Positions 34,151 to 48,584 are shown, counted from the stretch's first letter. The stretch is 64,000 nt of DNA from Burhinus oedicnemus (GCA_008921705.1 VFFE01007508.1:1-64000), one strand, 5' to 3'. Notes: generated by a model from the letters alone, not told the origin. Made by a program: numbers and translations.

Positions 34151-37100
34151 GGGGGGAACATTAAAATGAATAAAACCCCTTCCCACCAAGTGGCTTCATC
34201 CCGGATCCCTGCTGGAGCAGGGGGATGAAGAGCTTCGTGCTGCCCACATCCCATTTCTGGGTAGAGACTCCTATTTCTGGGAGTGAGACCAGGCAAACGC
34301 ATCTCCCCTTGCTGTGCCTGTCTGGGGCTGGAGCCCTGTGCTAGCCCCAGCACCCTGTCCCCCCTGAGGGACAGCCCCTGCCACCCTGAGGGCCAGCTTT
34401 CCGTCTTATAATCCCTTGCCTCATTTAGGTCTGCACTTTGTTCTCTTCCCTGGCCTTAAAAAATACAAATTTGTTCATTGTTATTGTGATGTATTAAAAA
34501 AACCCAGCCCTGTAAATGGGGAAGGTGAGCAGGGCCCCGCTGTAGTACCCGTCAGTTTGGTTTGTGCTTTTCCTGCGTGGTTTTGAGTCCATGGAATTGG
34601 TCACACTCCACTCCTGCAAGCAGCACAGGATGACTGTCCTGGGGCCCCAGGGACGGGCTCTGTCATGCCCAGGACCCTGTTTCACCCACCCCCTTGGTGG
34701 GGCTGGGGACATGGGGCTGCCATCTCCTGCACCCCCTCCATGTGGGGATTTACTGCTCTGAGAGATGCCTCAGGGGGAGGTTTTCCCTTTCCACCTCTCT
34801 CCCCACCCTTGGGGGACCTGTCTCGCATGGCTCCTGCTCCTCTCCGAGGAAAAACTGTGCTTCCAGCCCGAGACAGCCAGAGGGCACAAGAGAGCTGTTG
34901 CTGGTGCCGCTTGGAACAGAAAGGCTCTTGGAGGAGGCTCCCGAGTACATCCCACCCGGAACAGCGCTGGAGGAACCCTGTAGGAGATGCACCTCTTGGT
35001 CCCTGCCAGCTCATCCCGCCTGCTCGGGGCTGACGATTCCTGTTTGCCGGGACTTTGTGTCTCCTGCCCCTTGTCCGACGTGTAATAGTAATGTCAGTCC
35101 TGTGAGCTCTGGGATCAGCTCCCTCCCCGTTGCCGGGGCGTTCAAACACACTTTCCCTAATGTAAAAATCTTAAACCTGAAACCACCTGACAAAGGAGCA
35201 CGAGGGGAAACAGAGGCAAAAAATTTACTCAAACAGTTGACCAGAGCCAGAAAACAAAAAGCTAACGCTTTAATTTCTAATGGCTGCCCTCCCTGTCAGG
35301 AGGTGCTTTTGTTCCCAGATGTTTTATATGCTGCTTTCCCTAAAAAGAATCCAGGGACTTCTCCTGCAGGGACGCACACAGAGCTAGTTCTCCTGCACAA
35401 GTGGGGTTTTGGTTGGATAAGGAAATGCGAGAAGGAAAAGCAACACAAGTCTGTAGCAGCAAGGCAGAGAGATGCTATAGACCTTATTCCCCTTTGTAAA
35501 GGTTCTGCGGCTAAAAAAACCATTTCCCACCGCAGCCCTGTCAGTGCCAGTATCATTTGCAAGTGCTAAATTCACACTTAATTTCTTTTCATGCCCCCCA
35601 AAAAGTGAGAGGAGAAGGCAGTACCTGTGGGAAGGGCTCTGCAGGGTGCTAACACCACGTGAAGGTGGACAGCCCCTTGCGACGGTTTGCCATCGCTTCA
35701 GGTAGAGCACCTGCACGTGTGCTCTGCTGGAAACCCGCACCGGAAAAATCCCTCCAGCCCCTGGCTGCCCAGAGGAGCAGCGGGGTGGAGGGATGCCTGC
35801 TCTTACTTGGTGACATCTATGAGGGTTACAGCAACGTGGCTGGAAAGCGGCACCGTGCTGCCCACGTGCTATGGCCAAGGCTTGGCTCGGCTCCTGTCGG
35901 CAGTCTGCATGGCCACAATGGGGTGCCAGCGTAAGGGACAGAATTTGGGTGGCAGTGGCAGGTCTGGTGGGTACAGGGTTTGCCAGGAGCCAGAGGGAAA
36001 TGCCTGGCCGAACAAACCCGCATCCTGGCAGGGAGGGCCGAGTCGGGGCTGTGCGAAGGTGTGGGAGACCTGGGAGCGCCCTGCCTTGCGTCCCACCCTC
36101 CTAGCCTTGGTGGCACAAGCCCCTGCAGAGCTGTTGGAAACTCCTGTGACATTCCCCTATGTGACCTGCTCGGCTGAAGTGCTGAAGCATGAGGAGGGCC
36201 ACTGGCAGCATGGGCAGTGACTGCCACACGCCTGGGCTCAGCTGGTGCTGGCACACATCGCAGCATCTCCAGCAGCACTCAGAGACTGCATTGCCTGGCA
36301 CGGGTACACCATTATCATCAAAGACCGTGTCACTTTCAAGCAATGAAACCCATGAGGACATCACCAGCTTGCTCTTCATCCTTGTGTTCTGGTTTAGGAG
36401 GGGTCAACGGTGGGCTTCTGCTCACCCCCCCCACACACACCCCGGTGCCCCAGGGGAGCGGCTACCCCAGACCCACACAAACCAAAACAGAGGGAGGCCC
36501 ATCACCTGGGTAACGGGGAAGAGAGGAGACTGTGCGTGTGACCAGGAGCAACTGCTGAAGGAGCATCCTCCTGGGCTTTTCAGCAGCTCCTGGAGCAGAG
36601 CTGGAGGTGGCCGAAGGGGAGCAGAGTTAAGGGCAGCCCTTTGAAGCTGCTGCCTGCAGAGGAGCCCCCACCAGCCACAAGGCCATCGCTGCTCCTTGCC
36701 TGCTTTTCATACAAACACATGTACAGTATTTTATGGACCTTGGGAAATACTTTCTTGTTTTCCTTCTTGAAGACATGACCCTAAGCTTTTGTGGAGGGGC
36801 TGTTTGTGTGCTGATTTGGCCTAATTTTACTCTGCTGTTTCACTTCTCACCCCCAAAAATGCAAGACCTTCTTGGGAGAAACAAAGATGCCACTGCAGGG
36901 CCCCATAAAACTAAGGCCAGAGAGCAAAGCTGCACCGTGACGGCTCACAGGCATTCACTAGGTGATGAAGCAGAGGTCCCCAAGGTCATACACTGCTGAT
37001 GGTGGTGTAACATGGGCCTGTGCAACTCCCTCAGGTTTGGATGGCATGAAAACTGCTGTGTAGACATGTTTCATACCATTAATATTTGCTGGAGTGGAGA

Positions 37101-40100
37101 TGGGTTGGGAGGGTTTAATAAACCATCCTTCTCTGTCTCCTTATTCCTGCCCTAATTTAATATCGGCAAAAGAGTGGCAGCTCTGAAGAATAAAGTGGTT
37201 TTTGCTGCTGAGCAAATATCCTCATCTTGCTTTGGCTGGATGACCCTCATGGGAAAAGGCGATCTTGCACACACAAATTACGAATTTGGTCTTTCCTTGT
37301 GTCCCCCATCACAGCTAGACGTGGGGCTGGTGCACCCAAAATCCCTGCCAGTGCCTGCCTCTCCGCAGGAGGCTCATCCTCTTGCCGTGCTCCTGGCTCA
37401 GCTGCGTTTACCCCCCGTCCCCCCCAACAGCAGGGTCTCCCTAGTACCAGGGGCAGCCCTACTGTAATCAAACACGCAGGAATGCTTGCCTTCCCTTTAA
37501 AAAGCATCTTTGGGTCATTAGAAACAGCCTTTTTTCTAAAATTAGACCTCCAGGAAATTCGTTTCCTAGAACAGACCTTTTCCATTTGGGGAAGAAACAG
37601 AAGAGGCCTTGGAGTCAGCCTTAGCCTTTAATTCCACTTTCTCTGGAGCTGGAGCAGCTCGGCTGGGTTGGAGGCAACTGAAAGTGTATCGGCACCCGGC
37701 AGCTCCCCATCTGCATCCCAGGATGGCTCCAGGCTCCAGGCGGGCAGCACAGCCCTGCACAACTCACCAGGTGTGGGCAGGAGCAACCTTGTACCTCGCA
37801 TGACGGTGGGCAAGCCACCGCCACGCTGAGCCCCACTAGTCCCAAATTTTGGGCTGCTCAGGTCCTGGTGGAAGGGGCCCCTCTGACATTGTCTTTTATG
37901 AGCTCAGAGTGATGTGGGCATCTTGGAGGGGCAGCCAGCAGAGCCAGGCTGTCTGCATCCCTCCGGGGACATAAATACCCAGTAGTTTAAAATATTAATG
38001 TTTGGAATAATGTCTGGTGGTTAAAGAGAGCCAGACTGTGTTCGTTTTTATGGGTGTTTGCATGCACACGAAGGGGAACTCAGAAGCCGCTGCAGGCAGC
38101 AAACCTCCCCCTGTGTCAGCCAGCAGTTGCCACCGCCTGGGCTACCGGCAGGAGCCAGAGCTCCCCATGCTGAGGGCTGGTGAAGAAATCCCTGCTGGCA
38201 CCGGCGCTGCCCACGGGCTCCTGCTGCGGGGTGTAGCACTTCAGCTTTTCCCGGAGGGTTCAGCCTGGGGGCGGTTTGTCCCCCCACTTTGCCCACCTGG
38301 GCAGGCAGGACCGAGTGGGAAATGGGAGCAGACCAAACAAGTGCGACAACCCAAGTCTCAGTCCAAAGTTCCTTAGGGAGGTGGTGTGTGATGCCATTTT
38401 TTAGTGCACGGATGCTCTGGCTGCCACATCTTCGCTTCCTCTGGGGACACACTTAGTGTGCCCTAGACACAAGCATGCACTCCTGCTAGGCTTGCAGCTC
38501 ACACTCTCTTCCACAGGGCTGTGATTTTCCTTTGCAAACAAGCTTGGAGGTAGCTTGTAATTGTAATATTAGCTTTTAGGATCAGTTGCTACCTTCTCAT
38601 AGCTCCATTCAGATCTGAATGTATATTTAGACTGTATAACTTGAAGATTTTGAGATAGTACATGTATACCTTGCAATAACCCTCCTTTGCATGAATATTA
38701 TTTTTTTTAATGGTTGCTCAGGCCAGCTTGAACAGAATATAATTGAAATTATGCTTTTCTAAATATATATCAATAAACAATACAATATCCGGGCAGCATA
38801 TTTCCATGTCTCTGCACTGCCACCAGTGAGAGCTGCCTGCAGGAAGACCCTGGCTCCCCCTCAGGAGGAGCTGCAAGCTGGGACTGACCACAGGCCTCCT
38901 GCCCGAGATGCTTTTGCCCCATGGGTGTAACAGCAGCCTGAAATCTCCCAGCTGGCCTCATGCAGAGCACACCTGGTTCCACTGATTGCTCTGGATCATG
39001 CACAGAGTCTCAGCCACTTCCCATCAGCGTGAGGGGTGTCATTGGTGCCGTGGGCTGCAGCCTTGTGTGGTTCCCCGCAAGTGCTGGTGCAGGGCTGGAT
39101 GTGTCCTGGTGGTGTGTGGCAGAGGTGAGCTCAGTTTGGGGAGGGGGGCCTGTGTTTCTGCTGGGGGTGGATGTGAAAAAAGCCTGGCTTGGGGGGGACT
39201 GCAAGTGCTAAAGGGAGGGTAATTTTTCCTGGTGTGTGGTGGTTGCTGGAGAGGGAATTTTCTTGGTACCCTGGTGCTGTGCTGGTTGGATGCACAGAGG
39301 AGCTACAGCAGAGGCTGTAACTGTGCTGAGGGTGTCTGGGCAGGCTCTGCTCTTGGGAGGTGAGACAGTTTGCACCTGAAATCAGGGTGAGATGTGTGTG
39401 GTGGCCATGTGCTGTCCCTGGGGCTGCAAGGTGTGGAGGAGGCGGGTGGCCAGGCAGGGGATCAGCCTAGGGATGTGTTGTGGGGCTTGGGTTGGCTGTG
39501 GGCTTTGGCTGTGGGCTGGGGGGGCAGGAGCAGCTCTGGCTTCTGCTCACCCATGGGATACTGGAGAAGGGTAGAGCAGGGCTGTGTTGGGCACTTCCAT
39601 CTCTCCAGGGGCTCAAGGTTTACTGTCTGTTGTCTCCTGGAGAGGGCCAGCATATTGTGTGGTAAGCACCTCAGGAACCTGCTGGTCACCCCGTTTCCCC
39701 AGGTTTCTGGGTGATGGTGCTGTCTGGCTTCAAGGCTGCTCTTGGAACAGGGGTTTTGGTATCTGCTCCAGCAGAGCTGGTGCCACTGCCCATTTGAGGA
39801 GCCAGCTGAAGCTGCAGGCTGTGCTCATCCTCTCTTGCCTCTCTGCCTCTTTTAACCCCCTGAAAACCTCCTGGGTTTCTGCCTGCTGATGCTAGAATGC
39901 TCCCTGGGATGTGGATGTCAACAGCCCACAGGGCTGAAAAACTGCTGGAGGTGCTTGCTCCTCCAGGTGAGGGAAAGACCTATTCTCATGATGGTGCTTG
40001 GATGAGAATAAGGCATGGACGTTTTCCCCATGACTCACCTGTCTTCACTAAGCTACAGTTTTTGACTTCCTATTTGTGTGATTATTTTTTTTAATTTTTT

Positions 40101-43100
40101 CCTTCCCCTTCTGAAATGGCTGCATTAGCAAGGCTCTAAAGAAATCTCTTTGAGATAATTATCCCAGATCTCGCTAGTGGATTTGCCATGTGATGGTGTG
40201 TCTGCACGGGTGTATTAATAGTATCATAATACTATATATCAGTTTTCATCCTGAAGCGCTTCACATGCTGAGGGGCAAAGCCTAAATAGAAAGATGTGGT
40301 AAGTGAAATGGAGCTTTCTGCCTTGCCTACCAGATCCCTTGAAGCCATGGGGTGCGAGAAGACCCTTCTCACTGGTCTGGTGCCAAATCCGAGTTTGGCC
40401 CCCTCAGTCCTGTTGAAGTCCCCCTGGCTGGACTTGCCACCCAGTTTACCCTGCCTTGTGGCTGGGCAGGGTCATTCTGCGCTGCTCCATTCTGGAGGCT
40501 GGTCCCCGGTGGGGTCCCTCCCTCTGATACTCTTGCTGCAGCTGATGGTCTTGCCGAGCTGCAAACAGCAACCTGTATCCTTCCCTGTCCTTCTCGTTAA
40601 GGACAAATTGCGTGGGGCTGGCTGTCCCCACAGTGGTGTGTCAGCTGTGGGGTGTCCCTTGCTGAGGCCTGGTCAGCTGGTTGCTAATGGTCTGTGCTGG
40701 GCACCGCTTGCAAGGGTGGATGAAGCGGGATCTGTGCTGTCACCTTCCCGGTGGGTGCCCCCTCCCACTTCTCCAGGGCCATGCTTGGCTTCTGTCTCCT
40801 GCTGTTCCTCCTGCATGAGCCCGTGCAAACAGGAGGAGCATTGTGCTGTGCTGGCAATTCGGAGACAGGGATTAGCACACTTTAATCTCTCAAGCTCTAT
40901 CTCCAAACATCTGCCCTTGCATTTGGGGCTGCGGAGGGCAAATATCATGGGCATAGGTGCATTTCCTCTCAGACACCTTTTCCCTCCTCCACTGGCCCCC
41001 TCCTCTCCGTGCTGCCGGGCTCCCTCTCCATCCCTGCCCTGCCTGTTGGAAAGGCTGGGAGGCCAGCCCTACACCTGCTCTGGGTGGGCAGCAGATGCCA
41101 CCGAGCCCTGTGTGCCATGGTGCCACGTCTCCCCTTCCCAGCAGGGAGAGGGGAGAGTCAAAGCACCGCAACAGGGAGGAAACCATCCTGGGCAGCAGCA
41201 GCTGAGGGTCAGTCATGGGCTGCAAGGCCTGCAAGGGACTATGCAGTCCCACTATAGCACAGGGAAATATGGTCAAGGTTTAGTCCCCGCAGCCCGCTGT
41301 CACCTGTGGCAGTGCTGCAGCCCTCCAGGGATTTGGGATTTTGATGGAGCAAGAGGCTGGCCCTTTCCCAGCAGGGCTGCAGGCACCCCGCTGATACCCG
41401 TCCCCTGTGAACGCTGCCTGGGCTAGAAATGGGGTGATGGCTGCAGCCCTTGCTTTCCCGAGGGGCTGGGACAGGGAGTGTGAGGTCTCTTGCACAGAGG
41501 ACAGTTGGTGGTTGGACAAGCTGCTTGTGTAAGTTTGTGTTTGCAAGGAGCCTCCTACAGAGGTGAGGGATCCAAGCAGGGCCAGGTGAGGTCTGCCAGC
41601 CTGAAAACTACCTGTGTGCGAGTGTTTGGGGTCAAAACTACTAGGCTGTGGACATCCATATGAATGAATGATTGCTTAGAGACTTTAGACCCCTGCTTGT
41701 CTCAAAAACGACTGAGGGAAGCACTGAGAAGTCCAGCTGGGATCTCCCATGTCTTTCCCCACCTGTGCTGGCTTTGGGGAAGGAGCAGAACAGTGGCACT
41801 TTAGGATGTTGCATGTGGCAGGAGGAGCAGGGAGCATGAACTATGGATGGCCAAAACATGCAGATATATTTTGACAGGCTGTCGGCCCCTGTAGCAGAGC
41901 AGCCTTTCATGGGAAAGCTCCCCTGCAACAGCTCTGCCACCTGCAGAGGTCTGCTCTGGTCTGGTGTGTGTGGCCAAGCCCCCGGCAGCACAAGGCCTGC
42001 CCTTGCATGGGGAGCAGGGATAATGTGCCTGGAGTAATTTTAAAGTGTTAAAACTATAAAGAAAACCCAGGCGAGAAGGATTGCTGGTAGGTGTATGCAG
42101 AGGGGAATGGCAGGGTGGCTTTTCCCCTTCCCTTGTCTCCATTCCAGAGGTGCAGGTAAGGCTCCTTACCAGCCCTCTGCTCCCCTGTAAGGCTCTGGGT
42201 TGTTAATTCCTTAAGAAAGCCATGCCCTGGCCCCTGCCTCCTCTCCTCAGGTGATGTGGGTGTGACCTGGTGTCTACTGGATGCTGTCCACCACCCAGCT
42301 GGAGGAAGACCCACTTTGATCCAGGGCTGATGGGGTTTCTCCAGGCTACGTAAAGAGACTCTGCATTTCATTCCAGCTGTCCAGCAATATAATATATTTA
42401 ACTTAAAAAAAAAAAAAATCCACGGTATCAAAACACAGCAAGTCACAATCCAATACTTGGCGATATAAACAGGCATACAAATGGTCCTCTGTAACCCCTC
42501 GCTTTGGGCTCTGGCATGAAAATGAAAGGTGAACTCACCATTGGGGTGCAAGTGGCACAGGTGGGCATGCAACCAGTCTCTCCTTCCTAGGGTGGAAAAA
42601 CATGATACACCCAAGCATGGCCAAAACAAAGGAAAATAGTGACTTGAGCTGGTGACAGAAAACTTATCCCCCTCCCAGCCTGTGGAGCAGCTCCTGTGTG
42701 TGGTGGGTGGAAAGCAGGGTGTGGGTCAGGGTGGGATTGCTTGCTGGGTATTTGGGGAAGTGCTGCCATCACCTCCAGGCAGTGTCGGTGGAGGCAAGCC
42801 CCTGTCTTGATCCCAAGCCCAAATGTGCCATTCCCTTTGACCTGCCTGCTGGAAGCATCCTTAAAGCTGGAAGATGGATTGAGCTACTCTCGCCTTGTCA
42901 GTCCTAGAGTCTACATGAAGCCTTCACATCCCACTGCACTGTTTCAGTGGGGGGGTGGGTGTGTTGCTTCCCTCTGGCTGCTGGATGGGTGCAAGAGAAG
43001 CAGTACTGAATTTTAGCCTGGCTCTACTTATGTGTACAGATGACGAGAGAAGGATGGATGGCTTGTGGGTGGTATGGGCTCCTGTGGGATTCACTGTAAC

Positions 43101-46100
43101 TACCCTTCGTTCAGCTGGTGCCACTATCACCTGGGGTTTTACAGCACACTGGTCCCGGGGGGGATGGAAATGCTGAGTGCCGGTTTGGAAAATAAATGGC
43201 AGCACTGCCTGAAAGTGCATTGTGTGTATGCGCATGAAGACGAGTCAGCTAGAAAATACAGGAGTGTGTTATCATGCCGTAGTTATCAAGTGCATGGGAA
43301 AAGCCATTGCTTTTGACTGGGAGGAGTATTGGATGTAGCCAAGATTATAGCTCTTCGTATGTCTAGGCTTTAAATGTCAATGAACCCTTGGTGGTGTCTT
43401 GTAGAGGGTGCATTTGGGTTGAATAGTAATAAAATACACTCTGGCTGGAGTGTGTGCATGTATGTGAACTGCAGGGCCATCCCAAAACAAGTAGGAGGCA
43501 AGCGTGGAACAGAACAGCCCCCTGGAGAATCATGAGACCGTGACAGTTTCCTGTCCATGGAGCTCAGCACAATAACCCCTGCGTCACGGAGAGACTACGA
43601 CAAGGGGCCATTTCCAGCAGAACTGAAAGATCTTTAATAAAATGCGTGACAGTCAATGCATGTAGGGAGCAACATGCAGCTTTGTCTCGGGAAGCACAGG
43701 ATGCGGCACAGATGGAGGCACCTTGCGTGTCTAACGCTACCTACTGCATGGCTGTGTGCCGGAGCAATTCCCGGCACAGAGCCCTGCCGACTTTGCCGGC
43801 TGCAATTGCTGGGCATACGTGCCATGGCTGAGAGTGATGCCGACCCCCTGCTGCAAGTGCAGGCAAAGGGCTGGGAGGGTGGGGGCCGTCTGCCATAGCA
43901 CCTTTTCCATGGTAAGTACAGATTTAGCAACACCAACGAACTTAGAAAAAATGTTAACATGCTCTGCATGGAAATGATTGGGCTGACCCAGAATGAAACT
44001 GGTTTACGACTGGCCACAAATTTCAAAAAGACATTTGGTTTGGTTCCTACCTGGAATTGCTTTCCACCAAGTAGTAAATCAGCTGTCCAGCCTGGCTGGG
44101 TTCAAGTGCCAAGGAACTATTTCATTAAAGCCCTTTTTTTTGAGAAACCTGGTTTTCACAATCAGGTAGGAGCAGCAGAAAATACCATGTTGCTGGCAGA
44201 TGGGGGTGAAGCAATTGCATTTATTCTTCATTACCTGGTATCGCTCTTTAGCCGTAAAACTTGCATCTAAAACATCTATATTCATAAAGCAGCAGATGAT
44301 AGCGGGACAGCCTGGTGCCATGCACCTTCGACCAGACCAAGTGTTCGCTGACTGCTGCCTCTAGCACTGGTGAGGAAGCAGGGGTCGGTTGGCAGCGGCG
44401 GTGCGGTATGGCACGGCAGGTGCTAGCAGGGCGCAAGTTATCCAGCCCCGGTGTTGGTGGGCATCCTGGAGTGGGTGGCTTCCCTCTGCGGTGCTCCGGA
44501 AAGAGGCATGAAAGTGCTGGGTGATTAATTTGTCCCTAAAGAGAAAGACAAGCATTGCTGACATGGTGGAAGTGCCAAATCAGCACTCATACCTCTGTCT
44601 TCACCGCATGGCTCTTCTCACCAGTGCACAAATTGTGGGCACCATGCACATCTCTAGACCGTGGGCTCCCTGGGAGCTCCTCAAGGGGACGGGCTCTGCC
44701 TGGTCTGTCCCTGGCACAAAGCTCTGGGCTCTTATGACAAGAAGAAAAACAAGTCTGTGGGAGGGGACAAGGTTTGATATTAAAGATGGGACTGAGCGGA
44801 CCCCATCTTGTGACCACTAAGGCTTGAAATTCTGTCTGTCCCCTCCGGCTTGCCCTGCCCTGCCCTGCAGGGCTCAAGCCTCCAAGCTCACTGTAGTCCA
44901 TGTCTCCTCACTACCTGCCACAAGGAGGCCTGAAACCAGGCTCAAGGGCTCGCCATTGCCCGAGAGCACACTGCTGTTCACACCTGGGCTGGGGGGAGCT
45001 TGGGGGTGCTGGTTTTAATCAGGACTATTGTAAAAAGCAGAGGTTTTTATCATCGTTATTACTGCAGCGGGGCAGCTTTGAGGAAAATGCAATTTGGTGC
45101 TTGCTCCCCAGTAGCAAGGCCAATCTATAAAGTTGCTCCTGTCCTAAAGCACAGAGTGGGAATCTGCCTGGTGCTAATTAAAACCAATTAAGCAAATCCC
45201 CACAACAGGCAGAAATAAGGCCTTTTGCTCTGGGAGTCCATCGGACAGATTTCAGAGCCTCTGGAGTGGTGTGTTGACTGTTTTCTTGGCTTCCTCAATT
45301 TCATAGAAAGGTTTTTTTCACTTCAAAAACCAGAAAAATATTTATAGAGCAAACCCCGAAATCCCGCACCTCTCCTGCACAGTGGTGTCAGTGCCAAACT
45401 CCCTCATGCGATAAATGCAGCCAGCACACAGACCTAACTGAAGCGATGGTCTCTGAAAACCCGTGGCAGTCCTGGGGAGAGCAGCATTTCCATACAAGCT
45501 CTTCCCTGACTAATTCAATTCTCCCATCCTCACTACAGTGTGCAGACAGCACCAAGCATGGCCAGAAAAGCCAGCAAAACCCTGGCCATGCTGAAAAGGA
45601 GCCACTTCCCCTGCCACTTTCTGTTCCTGGGGGAGCTTTGGTATGGGAGCTGGGTCTCTGCCCTGTAAAAGACACTGAGCTGGGACAGGGCATCTGCCTC
45701 TGGTCTAACATCTGATGCCACAGGAGACACCACTTTGGGCAGTTTAATGCCCAGTGAAAATGTCAGCCTGTTTAACCCTTGCCAGACTCAGACTTCTTGC
45801 ACTGCTTGACCACTAAATATTTAAATCCACCTTTTAAAAGTGAATCCATTTTCAAAGGCACCAGATCAAGTTGTTCTTAAGCCACACTTGGCTGCTCCTG
45901 TTTCAGAGCTTTTACACCCAAAGGCTCAGTTTGGTTTCTTTTCAACACCTCTACCAGCAGACTTTAGCTTGTCTGCAGAGGCTACTGCACATCCATCCTG
46001 AGACCATAGCGCAAATAACTTGATGCTCAGACAGCATCTGGAGTTTGCACTCCTGTTTTGGCAATTGTGAGGGGTAACCACAGCTCTTTGTCACTGCGCT

Positions 46101-46544
46101 TGCTGAGCTGGCAAGTTGTTTGGGTGGCTTAATGACTAGTTATAAACCTCAAAAAGAGTTTCTACCAATCACAGCAGCTGCTTGTGGAGGTGTTTTCCAG
46201 CTGTGCTACTGATTCTGTTTGCTCCTGGTTAGGATCCTATTTACTCCTTATCTTCCCAGGTGGGAAATGAAGGAGCAGAGCTTCTCTGTGTTGCAGTAAA
46301 TGCTGAAGCTTAATTCTGTAACATCCATACAGTCCTGCAAGCCACAGAGCTGCAGATGCTACAGCACAGGTCACTGAGCAGCCACCCTCTTAACCTGTCC
46401 TTTTGGTAGAAATGGTCAAAGAGTTGAAATTGTTGAATGTTGTGAGCAGAAATCCTTTTGATGATTGCTGTGGCAATGGTAATCTTGAGGGGCCCATCCT
46501 TTGGCTTTATCAGATGGCTCTTGGGTTTCATCTTTCCACCACTG
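34151..46544. other. Intergenic interval between the ITPKB and STUM 3' ends
   Basis: No gene is recognised with confidence. Visible items are an AT-rich block at about 38515-38790 ending in AATAAA, a long chance-like ORF at 40296-41426 (+), an A13 run near 42404-42416, + strand AATAAA motifs at about 43190, 43429 and 43631, and a - strand AATAAA at 44220-44225. Part of the right side may belong to a longer STUM 3' UTR. Confidence 0.5.
38515..38790 (+). other. AT-rich block ending in AATAAA; candidate terminal exon or conserved element
   Basis: An abrupt AT-rich island within GC-richer flanks. It contains TTGTAATTGTAATATTAGC, T8 and TATATAT stretches, and AATAAA at about 38771-38776 followed by CAATACAATATCC. 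It resembles the end of a + strand 3' UTR, but no transcript can be traced to it from the sequence alone. Confidence 0.3.
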
Positions 46545-46560
46545 ACCTACTAGGAGCTGA

Positions 46561-46566
46561 TTTATT
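46561..46566 (-). terminator. STUM: Candidate STUM polyadenylation signal AATAAA
   Basis: The nearest canonical hexamer downstream of the STUM stop on the - strand, with a GT-rich element about 10-25 bases beyond it. No transcript evidence is available. Confidence 0.35.
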
Positions 46567-48584
46567 TCAAAGTGCTGCTGTCTTGCAATCCTCTCCTTGG
46601 CAAAGCAAAGTAATAACGCCTTGCTGTGGCACAGCATCGTGCCAGGATAACTGTGCTGCTTTTCCTCTTGAGCACTTCCAGCCCTGGGTTAACAAGAAGC
46701 ACCAACTGGTGCTTGTCTCCCAAAGAAACCTGCTTCACTGCTGCCCGTGTTGTGTGGCTTGTGCCTCTCTAACAGGTGATATTTTTTCATCCGTCTTCCT
46801 CTAAAATTACAGATGAGCAGCTTTCTTGTCTGCACTGTGTTATGGATCTTTGCTTTCTGTGGAGCAGCCCAGAAAGCTGAACTCAGCACTGCCATTTGGA
46901 TATGGGTAGTTGCTAAATACCCATTTCTGGCTGGCCAGAATAGCAGCATGAGCCACTGTTTTGGGTGTGAAGCAAGAAAAATGCAGCCTGAATTACTCCT
47001 GTGGTTCTGCCATGGGTTTGCTTTGGAGTCAGTTAATTTAACCCTACTGCATACTGCTATTTCTCAGCTGTACAACACAGGTAGCAATGATAGGGATCAT
47101 CTACAGATGCAGGGGGGTACTGTTAATACTTGGCCAGGACCTGTGAAATATTGCTTTAAACTTAATCTGAAGGGTCTTCCACAAATTCACTTCATGTTGA
47201 TTTGTTTCCTCTCCTCTTGCTAACCATGTAGTATAAGCATGTCTCCTGTAGACTACAGGCACTGTAGGACGTGTGCTCAGTGGGGCTTGTGCAGTTTTGG
47301 AGGCGTTTAGCCAAGCGCGTTGGCCGAGGCACACCATGCTCAACCACCAGGCAGTATTTGCACCCACACAGAGGGAATGTCTGCAAAATACATTGCCCTA
47401 GCTGAAGTCTGGCTTGATAAATATGTGATGAGTTGTTTGTGTTACAAATTTGCATCCTTATTATATGGGTTCCATTTGCTCTTCTAATCAAGGCTGCTGA
47501 GATCAGGGGAAGTGCTAAGCCAACAGTCCCCTGTCTCGCAGCGAAGGCTGGTGTTCCCAAGGCTCCTAACTCTCTGTCCCTTTCTCCTGTTTGGGCAGCT
47601 CAAAGCTTTTTATAGTGCACAGTTGTCGAAGGGTGGGGTGAAAAAAAGTCATCAGCTCCAATGCCTGCGCTGGATGAACTCGCACGGTTTGGAGAGATCC
47701 TGTCCCACCACAACTTAGCTGGGACTGTGGCTTATGCTTTATCATTAGCCCTGAAAGAAGGACTTCGTAAGCTGGGAGAGGCACTGGTGCCTGCTTTCCA
47801 CAGGCTATGGGCTCACAGCAAAGTGTGGGTGTTGGACGGGTAGGAAACTTTCCAGGAAGAAAGATCCTGCATTAAGCCAGCAGGTCTCCAGCTGTCAGGA
47901 GAGCACCTGGGGCTATGGGGAGGCTAAACTGTGTTTCCCGCTGGTGTAAATGCTAATGGAGGTTCCTACCCCAGCAGCTCCCTGAGGGGATCACCCACAG
48001 GCACCCTGCCTAGTGCAGGGCTCTCCCCCACCCTTGGCAGGCAGCTGTCCTGCTCAGTGTACCCCTGTGATGCCTCTGAGGGGTAAACACGCAGTGCGCA
48101 GCTGGGTGTTTTCAAAGCCAGGCAGGCATTTCTGCACTTTCTGTCTGCAGATGGTCAGGCAAGGAGACACGCGTGGTCAGGGGCACTTGCTGCTGTTTGA
48201 CTTTTCAGTTCTCTTTGCAACAGGAGTTATTTTAACTGACAGGATCTGCTCTGCACAGAAAATGAAAATATGCCTTAAAAGCAAACCATGGTGCTAGGAG
48301 AGGCCGGGAGGTTGTAGGGCAGCGCAGTTTGCTGCCGTCCCCTTGCGCACTGGCTGTGCCTCTGCAGGAGCGATGGGCTGGAAGCAGGTCTCAGTTCTGT
48401 CACACTCAGGTGGCTCCTGGTTTTGGCACTGGGTTTGTGTGAAGCTCCTCTCACTGGGAAGACCCTCCCCAGGTGAGAGCATCAGCCTGGTTTTGTCCTC
48501 TTCTGACAGGGCTCCTCCCGCCACCTTTTTGGAGTGGAAAAGCAGCCAGGTGCTGCCACCGGGTCTGCCCTGGCTGAGCTCCTC

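Noticed and set aside
33025..34353. A 442-codon ORF on the - strand across the CpG island and T/G tract
   Set aside because: It runs through a low-complexity tract whose complement lacks stops and through very GC-rich DNA. The product is Pro/Gly/Lys/Thr low-complexity with no domain, so it is most likely a composition artefact.
34694..35569. A 291-codon + strand ORF
   Set aside because: No recognisable domain, no supporting splice structure, and compositionally like translated non-coding DNA.
46310..46804. Overlapping ORFs on both strands near 46.3-46.8 kb, considered as retroviral or gene remnants
   Set aside because: No motif could be assigned with confidence. The region is better explained as the STUM 3' UTR end and intergenic DNA.
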